Shown piece after piece: positions 14,166-22,920 of a stretch of 64,000 bases of DNA (the stretch's first letter is position 1; the number at the start of each line of letters is the position of its first letter). The translations under genes were made by a program, and so were the position numbers. This DNA comes from an uncultured Clostridia bacterium. GTDB lineage: Bacteria; Bacillota; Clostridia; Oscillospirales; Ruminococcaceae. The notes under the pieces were generated by a model, which saw nothing but the letters and a program-made list of their open reading frames with translations, ran no database searches and had not been told where the DNA came from. Location of the stretch: assembly GCA_947627045.1 (NCBI GenBank), contig CANQUM010000002.1:62001-126000 (forward strand). The letters are read 5' to 3'.

Positions 14166-16256
14166 GTGAAAACTTACGACAATTCAAAAATAAAAAATAT
14201 TGTGCTGTGCGGTCATGCAGGCTCAGGAAAGACCTCGCTGTGCGAGGGACTGCTGTATAAGAGCGGTTCAAGCGAACGGCTTGGAAAAATTGCTGACGGC
14301 AATACTGTTTCAGACTATACAAACGAAGAGATTTTAAGAAAATCCTCTGTATATACATCCCTTTCCGCATATGAAAGAGACGGCTATAAAATCAACATCT
14401 TAGACACTCCCGGACTTTTTGACTTTGCAGGCGAAATGATAGAGGGAATATCCGCCTGCGATACTGCAATGATAACCGTTTCGGGAAAATCGGGCGTAAA
14501 TGTAGGAACACACAAAGCATACTCGGCAGCAGTTGCTATGAAAAAGCCGAGAATGTTTGTTGTTACAAAGCTCGATTCAGAAAATGCAAATTTCTACAAT
14601 GTTTTAACCGACCTCAAAGCTGAATTTGGACCTACAGTCTGCCCTGTTGTTGTGCCGGTTATAGCAGACAGAAAAATCGTATCATATGTAAACCTCATTG
14701 AGATGAAGGCATATAAGTATGACAACAGCGGCAACGCCGTTGAAACAGAAATGCCTACTGCAGAACTGGGCGATAAAATCGAATACCGCTTACAGGGTTT
14801 AAAAGAAGCTATATCAGAAGCGGTTGCCGAAACCGACGAAGAACTTTTTGAAAAATTCTTCAGCGGTGAAGCGTTCACGCAAAAAGAGCTTATAGACGGT
14901 ATACACAAGGGAATGAATGAGGGAATCATAACACCGGTTACCTGTGTATCTTCAACCACATTGGCAGGAATTGATATGCTGTTAAAAGAGATCTCTCTGC
15001 TTCTTCCTGTTTCCACCGATGAAGAAACTGCTGTTGCGACCGATAAGGACGGTTCTCCTGTTGAGATCAAGTGCGATATGTCAGAGCCGTTCAGCGCATT
15101 TGTATTCAAAACGGTTGCCGACCCGTTTGTAGGAAAAATGTCATTTCTTAAAGTAATGTCAGGCAAAATCAAAACGGGCTCGGACGCTGTAAACGCTTCA
15201 AACGGCAGCTCACTTAAAATCGGAAAGCTGTTTACATTAGTGGGCAAAAAACAAATTGAGCTTAACGAGGCAAGCTGCGGCGATATTGTTGTTGCAACAA
15301 AGCTGGATATAAACACAAACGACACTATTTGCGATGCGTCGAGAGTTGTGAAGTTTGACGCCATTGATCTGCCAAAGCCTTGCTATCCTATGGCTGTTAA
15401 GGCTAAGGCTCAGGGTGATGAAAGTAAGATTTCAAGTGCTGTTTCAAAGCTGCTTGAACAAGACCTCACTCTTGAATACTATCAGGATGAGCTAACGCAT
15501 GAGCAGATTTTAAAGGGTCTGGGCGATCAGCATTTAGGCTCGGCACTTTCAAAGCTTAAAAACGATTTCGGAGTTGATATTGACCTTACCGTTCCTAAGA
15601 TCCCGTACAGAGAAACGATAAGAAAAAAAGTAAAGGTTCAGGGAAAGCACAAAAAGCAATCGGGCGGCCACGGTCAATACGGAGATGTGTGGATCGAATT
15701 TGAACCATGCGTTTCTGATGACCTCATTTTTGAGGAGAAAATCTTCGGCGGAGCAGTACCTAAAAACTACTTCCCCGCAGTTGAAAAAGGACTTCAGGAA
15801 TGTATTTCAAAGGGTGTTTTGGCAGGATTCCCTGTTGTTGGACTAAAGGCTATTTTAGTTGACGGTTCTTACCACCCTGTTGATTCTTCTGAAATGGCAT
15901 TCAAGATGGCTGCTACCATAGCTTATAAAGAAGGTCTTGTGCAGGCTGACCCGGTTCTTTTAGAGCCTATCGGCGCATTGAACGTATCTGTTCCCGACGA
16001 AAACACAGGAGATATGATAGGCGAGCTTAACAAGCGGCGCGGAAGAGTACTCGGTATGAACCCTTCAGAGACTGAAAAGGGCATGACAGAGGTAGTTGCC
16101 GAAGTACCTATTTCCGAAATGAGCGACTTTACTATGCTGCTTCGCCAGATGACTCAGGGCAGAGGCAGTTTCACCCTAAATCAGGAAAGATACGAACAGC
16201 TTCCTGCACACTTGGTTGCTAGTGTTATTGCCGAAGCATCGGTAAACGGTGATTAA
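14166..16256 (+). CDS. Elongation factor G-like GTPase (EF-G paralogue)
   Basis: 696-residue translational GTPase with the EF-G domain order: G domain (P-loop GHAGSGKTS, switch region, DTPGL, TKLD), domain II, and domains III-V ending in GELNKRRGRVLG and QMTQGRG. The P-loop GHAGSGKT instead of GHIDAGKT places it with EF-G-like paralogues (FusA2 type) rather than the main EF-G. Such proteins may act in recycling, stress translation or ribosome protection; the role here is not known. The preferred start is GTG at 14166, 5 bases after a GGAGAGA ribosome site; an ATG seven codons upstream has no good site. The radical SAM gene follows after 2 bp. Confidence 0.85.
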   Translation: MKTYDNSKIKNIVLCGHAGSGKTSLCEGLLYKSGSSERLGKIADGNTVSDYTNEEILRKSSVYTSLSAYERDGYKINILDTPGLFDFAGEMIEGISACDTAMITVSGKSGVNVGTHKAYSAAVAMKKPRMFVVTKLDSENANFYNVLTDLKAEFGPTVCPVVVPVIADRKIVSYVNLIEMKAYKYDNSGNAVETEMPTAELGDKIEYRLQGLKEAISEAVAETDEELFEKFFSGEAFTQKELIDGIHKGMNEGIITPVTCVSSTTLAGIDMLLKEISLLLPVSTDEETAVATDKDGSPVEIKCDMSEPFSAFVFKTVADPFVGKMSFLKVMSGKIKTGSDAVNASNGSSLKIGKLFTLVGKKQIELNEASCGDIVVATKLDINTNDTICDASRVVKFDAIDLPKPCYPMAVKAKAQGDESKISSAVSKLLEQDLTLEYYQDELTHEQILKGLGDQHLGSALSKLKNDFGVDIDLTVPKIPYRETIRKKVKVQGKHKKQSGGHGQYGDVWIEFEPCVSDDLIFEEKIFGGAVPKNYFPAVEKGLQECISKGVLAGFPVVGLKAILVDGSYHPVDSSEMAFKMAATIAYKEGLVQADPVLLEPIGALNVSVPDENTGDMIGELNKRRGRVLGMNPSETEKGMTEVVAEVPISEMSDFTMLLRQMTQGRGSFTLNQERYEQLPAHLVASVIAEASVNGD

Positions 16257-16258
16257 AA

Positions 16259-17197
16259 GTGTCTGAGCTATGTAATATTTGTCCTCGACAATGCAATATT
16301 GACAGAGAAATTTCCGCAGGCTTTTGCTCAGCCTGCGGAAATAATAATGTAATGGTATCGAGAGCTGCTCTCCACTTTTGGGAAGAGCCGTGCATAAGCG
16401 GAGAAAGAGGCAGCGGTACGGTGTTCTTTGCAAACTGCAATTTAAAATGCGTATTCTGTCAGAATGCAGAAATAAGCATAAACGGCAAAGGTAAGGAAAT
16501 ATCATATAAGCGTTTGGCAGATATATTCCTAGAGCTGGAGGATAAGGGTGCGGAAAACATAAACCTTGTAACTCCGACGCACTATTCATATCAGATCTTA
16601 AAAGCTCTTGATGTGGTAAAAGGCAAGCTTGACATTCCTGTAATAATGAACTGCGGAGGCTATGAATCGGCTGAGACCTTAAAGCTGTTCGACGGGTATA
16701 TAGACATTTATCTGACCGATTTGAAGTACAAAAGCAACGAGCTTTCAAGCAAATACTCCTCCTGCCCCGATTACTTTGAAAAGGCGAGCGAGGCACTGAA
16801 AGAAATGCACCGACAAGCTCCGAAGCTTATCTGGGACAGTGGAATTCAAGACTGCGATATAAAAATTCTAAAAAAGGGGCTTATAATAAGGCATCTTGTT
16901 TTGCCGAACTGTTATCATGACAGTCTTGATATACTCGATTGGCTAAACAGCTGCAGGTTTTTGACAAAGTACAACTTTTTGCTTAGTCTTATGAGCCAAT
17001 TCACTCCTACAGAGGCTTGCAAAGACTTTCCCGAGCTTAACAGACGAATTACCACCTTTGAATACGAAAAAGTAGTAAGCAGAGCCGGACAATACGGGTT
17101 CAGAGGCTTCATTCAGGAACGCTCGTCTGCACAAGAGGAATACATTCCGCCGTTTGATTTTACTGGTGTTACGCCGGATGCAGTGCCGCCTATTTAA
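16259..17197 (+). CDS. Radical SAM protein of the PflA-like COG1313 group
   Basis: 312-residue iron-sulfur protein. The radical SAM cluster motif is CNLKCVFCQN (about residues 62-71), giving a [4Fe-4S] cluster that cleaves S-adenosylmethionine. An additional N-terminal set of cysteines (CNICPRQC and CSACG, residues 5-27) may hold another metal site. It resembles the uncharacterised pyruvate formate-lyase activating enzyme relatives. The start is GTG at 16259, 2 bp after the EF-G stop, so the two genes are probably translated together. The last dozen residues (TGVTPDAVPPI) are encoded by a dispersed repeat (17164-17233), so the natural C-terminus seems to have been replaced or extended. Substrate unknown. 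Confidence 0.8.
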   Translation: MSELCNICPRQCNIDREISAGFCSACGNNNVMVSRAALHFWEEPCISGERGSGTVFFANCNLKCVFCQNAEISINGKGKEISYKRLADIFLELEDKGAENINLVTPTHYSYQILKALDVVKGKLDIPVIMNCGGYESAETLKLFDGYIDIYLTDLKYKSNELSSKYSSCPDYFEKASEALKEMHRQAPKLIWDSGIQDCDIKILKKGLIIRHLVLPNCYHDSLDILDWLNSCRFLTKYNFLLSLMSQFTPTEACKDFPELNRRITTFEYEKVVSRAGQYGFRGFIQERSSAQEEYIPPFDFTGVTPDAVPPI

Positions 17198-17233
17198 AAT
17201 TTGTTTAATGTATTTGTTTTGTGCAACGGCGGG
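17164..17233 (+). repeat. Dispersed GC-rich repeat, copy 2, overlapping a gene end
   Basis: GGTGTTACGCCGGATGC, then GCCGCCTATTT, an AT-rich stretch and GTGCAACGGCGGG, parallel to the copy at 10117-10185. The first part is translated as the end of the radical SAM protein. Confidence 0.7.
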
Positions 17234-17274
17234 CTGTACTTTTTACAAAAGAAATTTAATGCTTCATTGTATCT

Positions 17275-17305
17275 AAAAAACCTACTGAAAAATCAGTAGG
17301 TTTTT
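17275..17305. terminator. Bidirectional terminator
   Basis: AAAAACCTACTGA and TCAGTAGGTTTTT form a long stem between the convergent radical SAM and PHP-phosphatase genes. Confidence 0.85.
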
Positions 17306-17308
17306 CAT

Positions 17309-18172
17309 TCAATCTATTTTAATAAACTCAGGCTTATGTTTTTTAAAATATGCCAGATACTTAAATCCTGCTCTTTTAACAATCCCCACGCACTCGGTTA
17401 TCCCTTTACCCAAGTCCTCAACTCGGTGAGCGTCAGAGCCGAGAGTTATTATTTCTCCTCCTAAATCATGATACATCTTAATAAATCTGTATTCGGGAAA
17501 CGGCTTTCCATACTTCTGTCTCAACCCCGATGTATTTAACTCTAATCCCTTTGAATTCTGAATTAAGATTTTAAAACATTCTTCAATTATATTATCATAT
17601 TTTGATAGGTCAACCTTCATTCCGTACTCACCATCAATATACCTAAGATTGTATGTAAGATGTCCCAAAACGTCGAATTTACCCCATTTACAAAGCTTCA
17701 AAATCTCAAGAAAATAGTCATCTAACATTCTGTAGATGTCTCTTCGTAAATAATTCTTATAATTGATAAAGCAAAAATCCGGTAGGTTCGGCAGCTCGTG
17801 CATTGAGCCGATAATCAAGTCAAGACGCTTATCCTTAACTGCTTTATCTGCAATTTCAAAATCGTGCGTTGCCTGACCAAGTTCAACTCCGCAGATAAGA
17901 TTAATCTTGTCTGCATAACGCTCTTTCAGCTCTGTTATATATTCAAGCGACCTGTCGAAACTCTTTCCGAAGTCGTAAGTATCATGCTCATTAGGTTCAG
18001 CATTATAATAATCTATACCAAACCATCTGTTACATTCGCAGTGGTCGGTTATTGCATAAGCCTCAAGCCCCAACTCAATAGCCCTTTCAATCATTTTTTC
18101 AGGCTCTGCGTCGGAATCGGGCGAAAAATATGTATGTGTATGGCAGTCTATAAGACCTTTTAGTTCACTCAT
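17309..18172 (-). CDS. hisK: Histidinol-phosphatase-type PHP domain protein
   Basis: 287-residue PHP-family phosphoesterase like HisK, which removes phosphate from L-histidinol phosphate in histidine synthesis. Metal-binding motifs are visible: DCHTHTYFS (His11, His13), ITDHCE, ICGVELG, GSMHEL, VLGHLTYN and TLGSDAHR. These make up the usual trinuclear metal site of PHP phosphatases. Length fits the family (about 270 residues). No other histidine gene is nearby, so a role in histidine synthesis is inferred from family only; it could act on another small phosphate ester. Good GGAG ribosome site before ATG at 18172. Confidence 0.75.
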   Translation of the reverse strand: MSELKGLIDCHTHTYFSPDSDAEPEKMIERAIELGLEAYAITDHCECNRWFGIDYYNAEPNEHDTYDFGKSFDRSLEYITELKERYADKINLICGVELGQATHDFEIADKAVKDKRLDLIIGSMHELPNLPDFCFINYKNYLRRDIYRMLDDYFLEILKLCKWGKFDVLGHLTYNLRYIDGEYGMKVDLSKYDNIIEECFKILIQNSKGLELNTSGLRQKYGKPFPEYRFIKMYHDLGGEIITLGSDAHRVEDLGKGITECVGIVKRAGFKYLAYFKKHKPEFIKID

Positions 18173-18273
18173 TTTTATTCTCCGTTTCTTAAAATAATTT
18201 CTTAAACTTCATTTATAGTATACCATAATTTGAAAAAATTGCAAGATAGATTTAGAAGTAAGACAAAAAACAG

Positions 18274-18302
18274 TTGAAATAATATGCTGTGTATGATATA
18301 AT
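18274..18302 (+). promoter_or_regulatory. Promoter for the ECF S component/DUF1015/rpiB genes
   Basis: TTGAAA 18274-18279, 17 bp, TATAAT 18297-18302. Confidence 0.75.
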
Positions 18303-18347
18303 TTTGTATTATGATGAAATATATTTTCAAAGAAAATGGTGATAAAA

Positions 18348-18875
18348 ATGAGGGTTAATTTAAAGCTTTTCATTTTAGCAATTATATTGGGAATTCTTGG
18401 CGTTTTACTGCCGTGGTTCTTTGGCGGAATCGACCTGTTCGGAACAGGATTACTGCCTATGGAGTTTCCTATCCTGCTTTGCGGTTTGATATGCGGTCCA
18501 GGATACGGAGGCGTTATAGGAGCATTAGTTCCTATTCTTTACTCGCTTATTTTCGGCACTATGAATATATATCCGTTGGGTGTTGCAACGGCTGTTGAGC
18601 TTTGTACATTTGGTGTTCTCTGCGGTCTGCTTTATAAAACGCTAAAGCAAAACGTGTATGTTTCATTACTGCTTTCAATGTTCAGCGGAAGAACTATATT
18701 CTATATTGTATATTATTTTATTCTCCGTTATGATGGAAAAGTATACACGGCTGATATGTTTATAAACGGAGAGGTTTTAAACGTACTTGCAGGAATTGCA
18801 ATACAGATCATATTTATACCAATTATTGTTTTGATACTTAATAAGACCGGTATTGTCCACAAAGGAGAAAAATAA
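18348..18875 (+). CDS. ECF transporter S component, substrate unknown
   Basis: 175-residue membrane protein with about five to six hydrophobic helices, built like ECF vitamin or metal S components (short protein, LFGTGLLPMEFPILLCGLICGPGYGGVIGAL near the N-terminus). Such proteins bind the substrate and share an ATPase module encoded elsewhere. The ATG at 18348 sits 6 bases after GGTGA and is preferred over the ATG 12 bp upstream, which overlaps the ribosome site. No riboswitch is visible in the 45-nt leader, so the substrate cannot be inferred. The gene is the first of a plus-strand run with the DUF1015 gene 27 bp later. Confidence 0.7.
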   Translation: MRVNLKLFILAIILGILGVLLPWFFGGIDLFGTGLLPMEFPILLCGLICGPGYGGVIGALVPILYSLIFGTMNIYPLGVATAVELCTFGVLCGLLYKTLKQNVYVSLLLSMFSGRTIFYIVYYFILRYDGKVYTADMFINGEVLNVLAGIAIQIIFIPIIVLILNKTGIVHKGEK

Positions 18876-18902
18876 AACACTATTTATAAAGGAGAACGCA
18901 TT

Positions 18903-20180
18903 ATGACAGCATTTAAGCCGGCAGATATACTTCTGCCGAACGATAAAACAGATATGTCGGCATGGTCGGTAGTTGCCTGCGACCAGTATACAAGCGAGCC
19001 TGAATATTGGGAGGACGTTGAAAAAAACGTCGGTGATAAAATTTCTGCTCTTAAGATGATTTTGCCTGAAATTTATCTTAACGGCAGCGATGTTGATTCA
19101 AGAATAGAAAATATACATAATACTATGGACAAATATCTGTCTTCAGATATTTTTAATGAGTACAAGAATTCGTACATTTACATTGAGCGAACCCAGAGCA
19201 ACGGAATACTTCGTCAAGGCTTGATAGGAATGATAGACCTGGAGGAATACGACTATTCAAAAGGCAGTACCTCGCCTGTCCGTGCAACTGAGGCGACAGT
19301 TGTAGAGAGAATACCCCCGAGAATGAAAGTAAGACGCGGTGCAGGTCTTGAACTTCCCCACATTATGATACTTATAGACGATGAGAACAAAACCGTGATC
19401 GAACCTATAAGAGAACACAAAAGCTCTATGAAAAAGCTTTACGATTTCTCGCTTATGAAAAACGGCGGAAGCATAAAGGGCTATTTGGTTCAGGACGAAC
19501 AAAAGGATAGCATAGACGGTGCGTTAACTGCTCTCAGCGATAAAAAAGCCTTTAACAAAAAATACGGCTTAACTAATGCACCTGTTTTGCTTTTTGCTAT
19601 GGGCGACGGAAATCACTCTTTGGCAACGGCTAAAGCATATTATGAAGAGCTCAAGGCAAATAATCCTGATAAGGATATGTCGTCTCACCCGGCAAGATAT
19701 GCATTAGTTGAGATAGTCAATCTACACAGTGAGGCTTTGCAGTTTGAGGCTATCCACCGTATTGTTACAGAAGTTGACTGTGATGATCTGCTTGCAAGTC
19801 TTAAATCCACACTTTCGCTGACCGATACAGACAGCGGTTCAGGTCAGGCGTTTACATATGTTTGCAAGGGTGTTAAAAAGAAGCTGTTTATCGGAAACAA
19901 GCTGTCAAATCTGACAGTTGGCTCACTTCAAACAGTATTAGACGAGTACATAGAGGAAAAAGGCGGAAAAGTAGATTACATTCACGGAGTTGATGTTTTG
20001 GAAAGACTTGCTCAAACTGACAACAGCATTGGGTTCATACTTCCCGATATGCTTAAATCTGAGCTTTTCCCGACCGTTATTAAAGACGGCGCTCTGCCGA
20101 GAAAGACATTCTCAATGGGTCACGCTGAGGATAAGAGATTTTATATAGAGTGCAGGAAGATACGCCGGTCTTGCATCTAA
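18903..20180 (+). CDS. DUF1015 family protein
   Basis: 425-residue soluble protein that matches the conserved DUF1015 family by several motifs: WSVVACDQYTSEPEYW near the N-terminus, VRATEATVVERIPPR, MGDGNHSLATAKA in the middle and SMGHAEDKRFYIECRKI at the end. No biochemical role is established; the GDGNHS motif suggests a metal or nucleotide site, which is only a guess. The C-terminus continues with RRSCI after the conserved ECRKI, possibly another repeat-derived extension. Start is ATG after AAGGAG, and it probably shares a transcript with the ECF S component. Confidence 0.82.
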   Translation: MTAFKPADILLPNDKTDMSAWSVVACDQYTSEPEYWEDVEKNVGDKISALKMILPEIYLNGSDVDSRIENIHNTMDKYLSSDIFNEYKNSYIYIERTQSNGILRQGLIGMIDLEEYDYSKGSTSPVRATEATVVERIPPRMKVRRGAGLELPHIMILIDDENKTVIEPIREHKSSMKKLYDFSLMKNGGSIKGYLVQDEQKDSIDGALTALSDKKAFNKKYGLTNAPVLLFAMGDGNHSLATAKAYYEELKANNPDKDMSSHPARYALVEIVNLHSEALQFEAIHRIVTEVDCDDLLASLKSTLSLTDTDSGSGQAFTYVCKGVKKKLFIGNKLSNLTVGSLQTVLDEYIEEKGGKVDYIHGVDVLERLAQTDNSIGFILPDMLKSELFPTVIKDGALPRKTFSMGHAEDKRFYIECRKIRRSCI

Positions 20181-20294
20181 CACCTATTATCTAGACAGTT
20201 ACGCCTACAGAGACAGGCAATAGTCAACAACAGATTTTTTGAATCTGCAAGTTGGGGTATGGAGTTCAATATATTAAGGAGAGTTGATAAAATC

Positions 20295-20735
20295 ATGATT
20301 GGAATTGGCAACGACCACGCAGGAATTGAAATCAAGAATGCAATAATAGAATACTTCAAGGAAAACGGTATTGAGTATAAAGACTACGGCTGTATGAGCG
20401 GAGAGAAATGCGATTATCCGCAAAAGGCAAAAGAGGTATGCGACGATGTTGTAAACGGCATTCTTGAAAAGGCAATACTCATCTGCGGAACAGGTATAGG
20501 AATTTCAATTGCCGCAAATAAGGTCAAAGGAATAAGGGCGGCGTGCTGTTCGGATTACTATTCTGCAAAGCTGACAAGACAGCACAACGACGCTAATGTT
20601 CTCTGTATGGGTGGAAGAGTTGTAGGCAGCGGTCTTGCAATAGAGCTTGCAGACGTTTTTCTGAAAACAGAATTTCTCGGTGGACGCCACAAGAGACGTG
20701 TTGATATGATAACTGATATAGAAAATGACTGTTAG
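20295..20735 (+). CDS. rpiB: Ribose 5-phosphate isomerase B
   Basis: 146-residue RpiB that interconverts ribulose 5-phosphate and ribose 5-phosphate in the pentose phosphate pathway. Motifs are IGNDHAG at the N-terminus, DYGCMSGEKCDYP, ICGTGIGISIAANK (catalytic Cys in the CGTG loop), RAACCSDYYSAKLTRQHNDANVLCMGGR and FLGGRHKRRVDMI. The ATG at 20295 gives the family's usual start (M-I-G-I-G-N-D-H); an earlier in-frame ATG would add 12 unrelated residues. A heptameric repeat begins at the stop codon, followed by a terminator. Confidence 0.93.
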   Translation: MIGIGNDHAGIEIKNAIIEYFKENGIEYKDYGCMSGEKCDYPQKAKEVCDDVVNGILEKAILICGTGIGISIAANKVKGIRAACCSDYYSAKLTRQHNDANVLCMGGRVVGSGLAIELADVFLKTEFLGGRHKRRVDMITDIENDC

Positions 20736-20765
20736 AGGTTAGAAATTAGAAGCTAGAAGTTAGAA
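20734..20765 (+). repeat. Short heptameric repeat after rpiB
   Basis: About five successive 7-bp units of the form TTAGAAR or CTAGAAG, beginning in the rpiB stop codon. Similar 7-bp runs lie at 20879-20915, 29371-29398, 29568-29612 and 32363-32415. Confidence 0.7.
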
Positions 20766-20793
20766 AAAGTGTTCGGATTTTTCCGAACACTTT
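20764..20793 (+). terminator. Terminator after rpiB
   Basis: AAAAGTGTTCGG and CCGAACACTTTT form a perfect stem over a short T-rich loop. Confidence 0.85.
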
Positions 20794-20804
20794 TGTTGCT
20801 TTTA

Positions 20805-20998
20805 ATTATTTGACCGCCTTTGTATTAACTATCACATTTTACAAACTATCCAAAGGCAGATTGGATGCAACGGCACCGATTAGAAACTAGAAACTAGAGG
20901 CAAGAGACTAGAACTTACCTTTTTTACTTTGTATTAGCCCGCCGTTGCACAAACTGTAACATTTTACAAACTACCCAAAGGCGGCAGAGCCACCGCCG
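20805..20998 (-). repeat. Composite dispersed repeat, copy 3, providing the end of tsaB
   Basis: On the minus strand: GAGCCGGCGGTGGCTCTGCC, GCCTTTGGGTAGTTTGTAAAATGT, CAACGGCGGGC, then a heptameric (CTAGTNT) stretch, then GTTGCATCC, TCTGCCTTTGG and a second TAGTTTGTAAAATGT block. The same order of blocks occurs at 29277-29460 on the plus strand. The first part encodes the last residues of TsaB. Confidence 0.75.
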
Positions 20999-21729
20999 GC
21001 TCGGCGACGCTGGGATTTTTCAGCTTTTGTTATTTGTAAATAGCTTGCGTTAAGTTTTGAAGCGTCATCAAAAAGGCTGTCGTCATTAAGAGCTATCATA
21101 CACAATGAATTTGCATTCTGAAGTCTTTTGTCTATCGGTGCCAAAGCAACGCTTTCGTCATCTTTAAATAGGCTGTATTTGATTTCCTTAGCATTGTCGC
21201 CTACAAGAATAATATCGCCGAAATCATTATCCTGCCTGAATTTCAATATATCTGAATTTAGACAGACAGTATCTGAATTAACACATTCTATATTGTTTCC
21301 GATCAGCCTGTATACTCCGAAATAGGACACGTCAGGTCTTGCCCTCATAACTGAGAAAACTATCTTCTCACCACGTTCACCGCTGCACACGTTCATAGCA
21401 AGAGATTTTAAAGTAGATATCCCTGCACACTTTTTATTATCCTTAAAGCATAACCCTTTTACTGCCGAAATTCCTATTCTAAGACCTGTATAGCTTCCAG
21501 GACCGTTTGCAACAGCTATAGCGTCAATGTCTTTGAGAGTTATATTGGCGTCCGCCAAAAGCTTTTTCAACAGAGGCAATAAAACCTGCGAGTGTGTAAG
21601 CTCGGTCATAACTGTTACGTTTGCCAAAACCCTGTCTTTATCAGCAACGGCTAAAGAAGCTATTTTCCCTGAAGTGTCAACGCCGAGAACTATTCTTGAT
21701 TTTTCATCTGTTTTATTCAAAGCGTTCAT
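20971..21729 (-). CDS. tsaB: TsaB, tRNA t6A synthesis partner protein
   Basis: 252-residue ASKHA-fold protein that pairs with TsaD and TsaE in forming threonylcarbamoyladenosine at position 37 of ANN-decoding tRNAs. Motifs are VLGVDTSGKIASLAV, THSQVLLPLLKKLL and VANGPGSYTGLRIGISAVKGL. The C-terminus ends in RRRAGGGSAAFG, encoded by a dispersed repeat, and is not part of the family. The same residues end the antiporter at 28097-29320. The start overlaps the tsaE end by 17 bp. The ATG at 21729 touches the GGAG ribosome site, so a TTG three codons later (21720) may be the true start. Confidence 0.88.
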   Translation of the reverse strand: MNALNKTDEKSRIVLGVDTSGKIASLAVADKDRVLANVTVMTELTHSQVLLPLLKKLLADANITLKDIDAIAVANGPGSYTGLRIGISAVKGLCFKDNKKCAGISTLKSLAMNVCSGERGEKIVFSVMRARPDVSYFGVYRLIGNNIECVNSDTVCLNSDILKFRQDNDFGDIILVGDNAKEIKYSLFKDDESVALAPIDKRLQNANSLCMIALNDDSLFDDASKLNASYLQITKAEKSQRRRAGGGSAAFG

Positions 21730-22147
21730 CTCCGTTTATTTCAATCTCTCTCTGACTGTCGCTCAGCCTTTTGATTTTAATATAAATAGTATTATCGGGC
21801 AGTACGTCTGAGATGTTTTCGCTCCATTCGACTGCAAGAATATTACTGTCATTCATATAATCATAAAAGCCGGTCGTTTCAAGGTCAGGCAGATTTGTAA
21901 TTCTATACATATCAAAATGACATAGAGTAATATTGCTGCTGTTAGACCTGTACTCGTTAACAAGCGCAAATGTAGGAGATGTAACCATATCTCCTATCCC
22001 AAGACCGATAGAAAGACCTCTTGTAAAGGTAGTTTTACCTGCTCCCAATCCGCCCGTATAGGCGACAACATCTCCTCCTTTGAGCTTTTTCCCGATACTT
22101 TCGGCAAATTCAATTGTTTCCTCAGGCGAGTTAGTAACTACCTTCAT
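21713..22147 (-). CDS. tsaE: TsaE, ATPase of tRNA t6A synthesis
   Basis: 144-residue P-loop ATPase with the Walker A motif GGLGAGKTTFTRG (residues about 31-43), the VTSPTFALVNEY segment and LAVEWSENI near the C-terminus, all typical for TsaE. It stimulates the TsaBD threonylcarbamoyl transfer to tRNA. It is translationally coupled to tsaB through a 17-bp overlap and sits 17 bp after the membrane-protein gene upstream. Ribosome site AGGAG precedes ATG at 22147. tsaD is not in this window. Confidence 0.93.
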   Translation of the reverse strand: MKVVTNSPEETIEFAESIGKKLKGGDVVAYTGGLGAGKTTFTRGLSIGLGIGDMVTSPTFALVNEYRSNSSNITLCHFDMYRITNLPDLETTGFYDYMNDSNILAVEWSENISDVLPDNTIYIKIKRLSDSQREIEINGDERFE

Positions 22148-22164
22148 ATAAATCTCCTAATCTA

Positions 22165-22884
22165 TTACTTTAAAAGCGCTTCCTCAGAATGATCGTCGTA
22201 TAACGGCTCGTTTGATAAAACCTCGTCTATTTTACTGCTTTGCTCGCTGTCGATTGTTGTTTTATTAGGTTCAGGCTCGTTTTTATCGGCATTTACGTCA
22301 TTCTTATGGCGAACCTTAGTATCAAATCTTTCTATAAAAGTAAAATACTTCTGCGCTGCCTCTACCTGATCTATCTCAAACGGACACTCGTCTGCTATTT
22401 GCTTTGTGTTAAGCGCCGCAACGGTAAACTCTATAATTTCATTACCGTTGCTGTCATAGAATATAGCGTTTGTTTTCATATATCTTATTACAATTCTCGA
22501 AACATTGTCAAGAGCCAGTCTTATCGGGGTTTCAACAGGAATAGCTCTGTCGCCCCTGAATCTGATTGGAATTGCATAGCTTTCCCACTCCTTGAATGCA
22601 TATATAAAATACTCATAGGTGTAGGATTTCTTACCTCTTGAGTTTGCAGTCGAGCCTGTTTTGTTAGCAAATACTATAGTTAAATCATTAATATCAACAC
22701 CGGGCAGAACATTTTCTACAAGCGAATTCACACGCGAAATATCACGTTCGAGCTTTTTCTTGCGTCTCTTTTTACCTAGCACTTTAATAATTACTGCCAG
22801 CAAAATAATTAAAACTATTGCTGTACAAACTGCGAAAAAAATTATAGTTCCCTTTTCACCGAATAGATCCTTTAAAAACTCCAT
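22165..22884 (-). CDS. Single-span membrane protein of unknown function
   Basis: 239-residue protein I do not recognise. A hydrophobic segment (about residues 14-38) is followed by a basic KKRRKKK stop-transfer, so residues 40-239 are probably cytoplasmic. The middle contains a beta-rich region with SYTYEYFIYAFKEWESYAIPIRFRGDRAIPVETPIRLALDNVSRI, which reads like a PH-like domain with readout of a residue pattern, and the tail is acidic and disordered. The start chosen is the ATG at 22884, 9 bases after GGAG. It lies between fhs and tsaE on the same strand, but the context gives no functional clue. Confidence 0.65.
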   Translation of the reverse strand: MEFLKDLFGEKGTIIFFAVCTAIVLIILLAVIIKVLGKKRRKKKLERDISRVNSLVENVLPGVDINDLTIVFANKTGSTANSRGKKSYTYEYFIYAFKEWESYAIPIRFRGDRAIPVETPIRLALDNVSRIVIRYMKTNAIFYDSNGNEIIEFTVAALNTKQIADECPFEIDQVEAAQKYFTFIERFDTKVRHKNDVNADKNEPEPNKTTIDSEQSSKIDEVLSNEPLYDDHSEEALLK

Positions 22885-22920
22885 TTTCACATTCTCCGTT
22901 CATTTAATTTGCCTAAAGGA

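Noticed and set aside
14594-15364. 256-codon minus-strand frame inside the EF-G paralogue, and 206 codons at 16176-16796
   Set aside because: Antisense shadows of well-supported genes, without ribosome sites or family features.
14166-16256. Tet(M)-type ribosomal protection protein
   Set aside because: Domain order and length agree with that group in general, but the P-loop GHAGSGKT and the C-terminal motifs fit EF-G-like paralogues; no resistance context.
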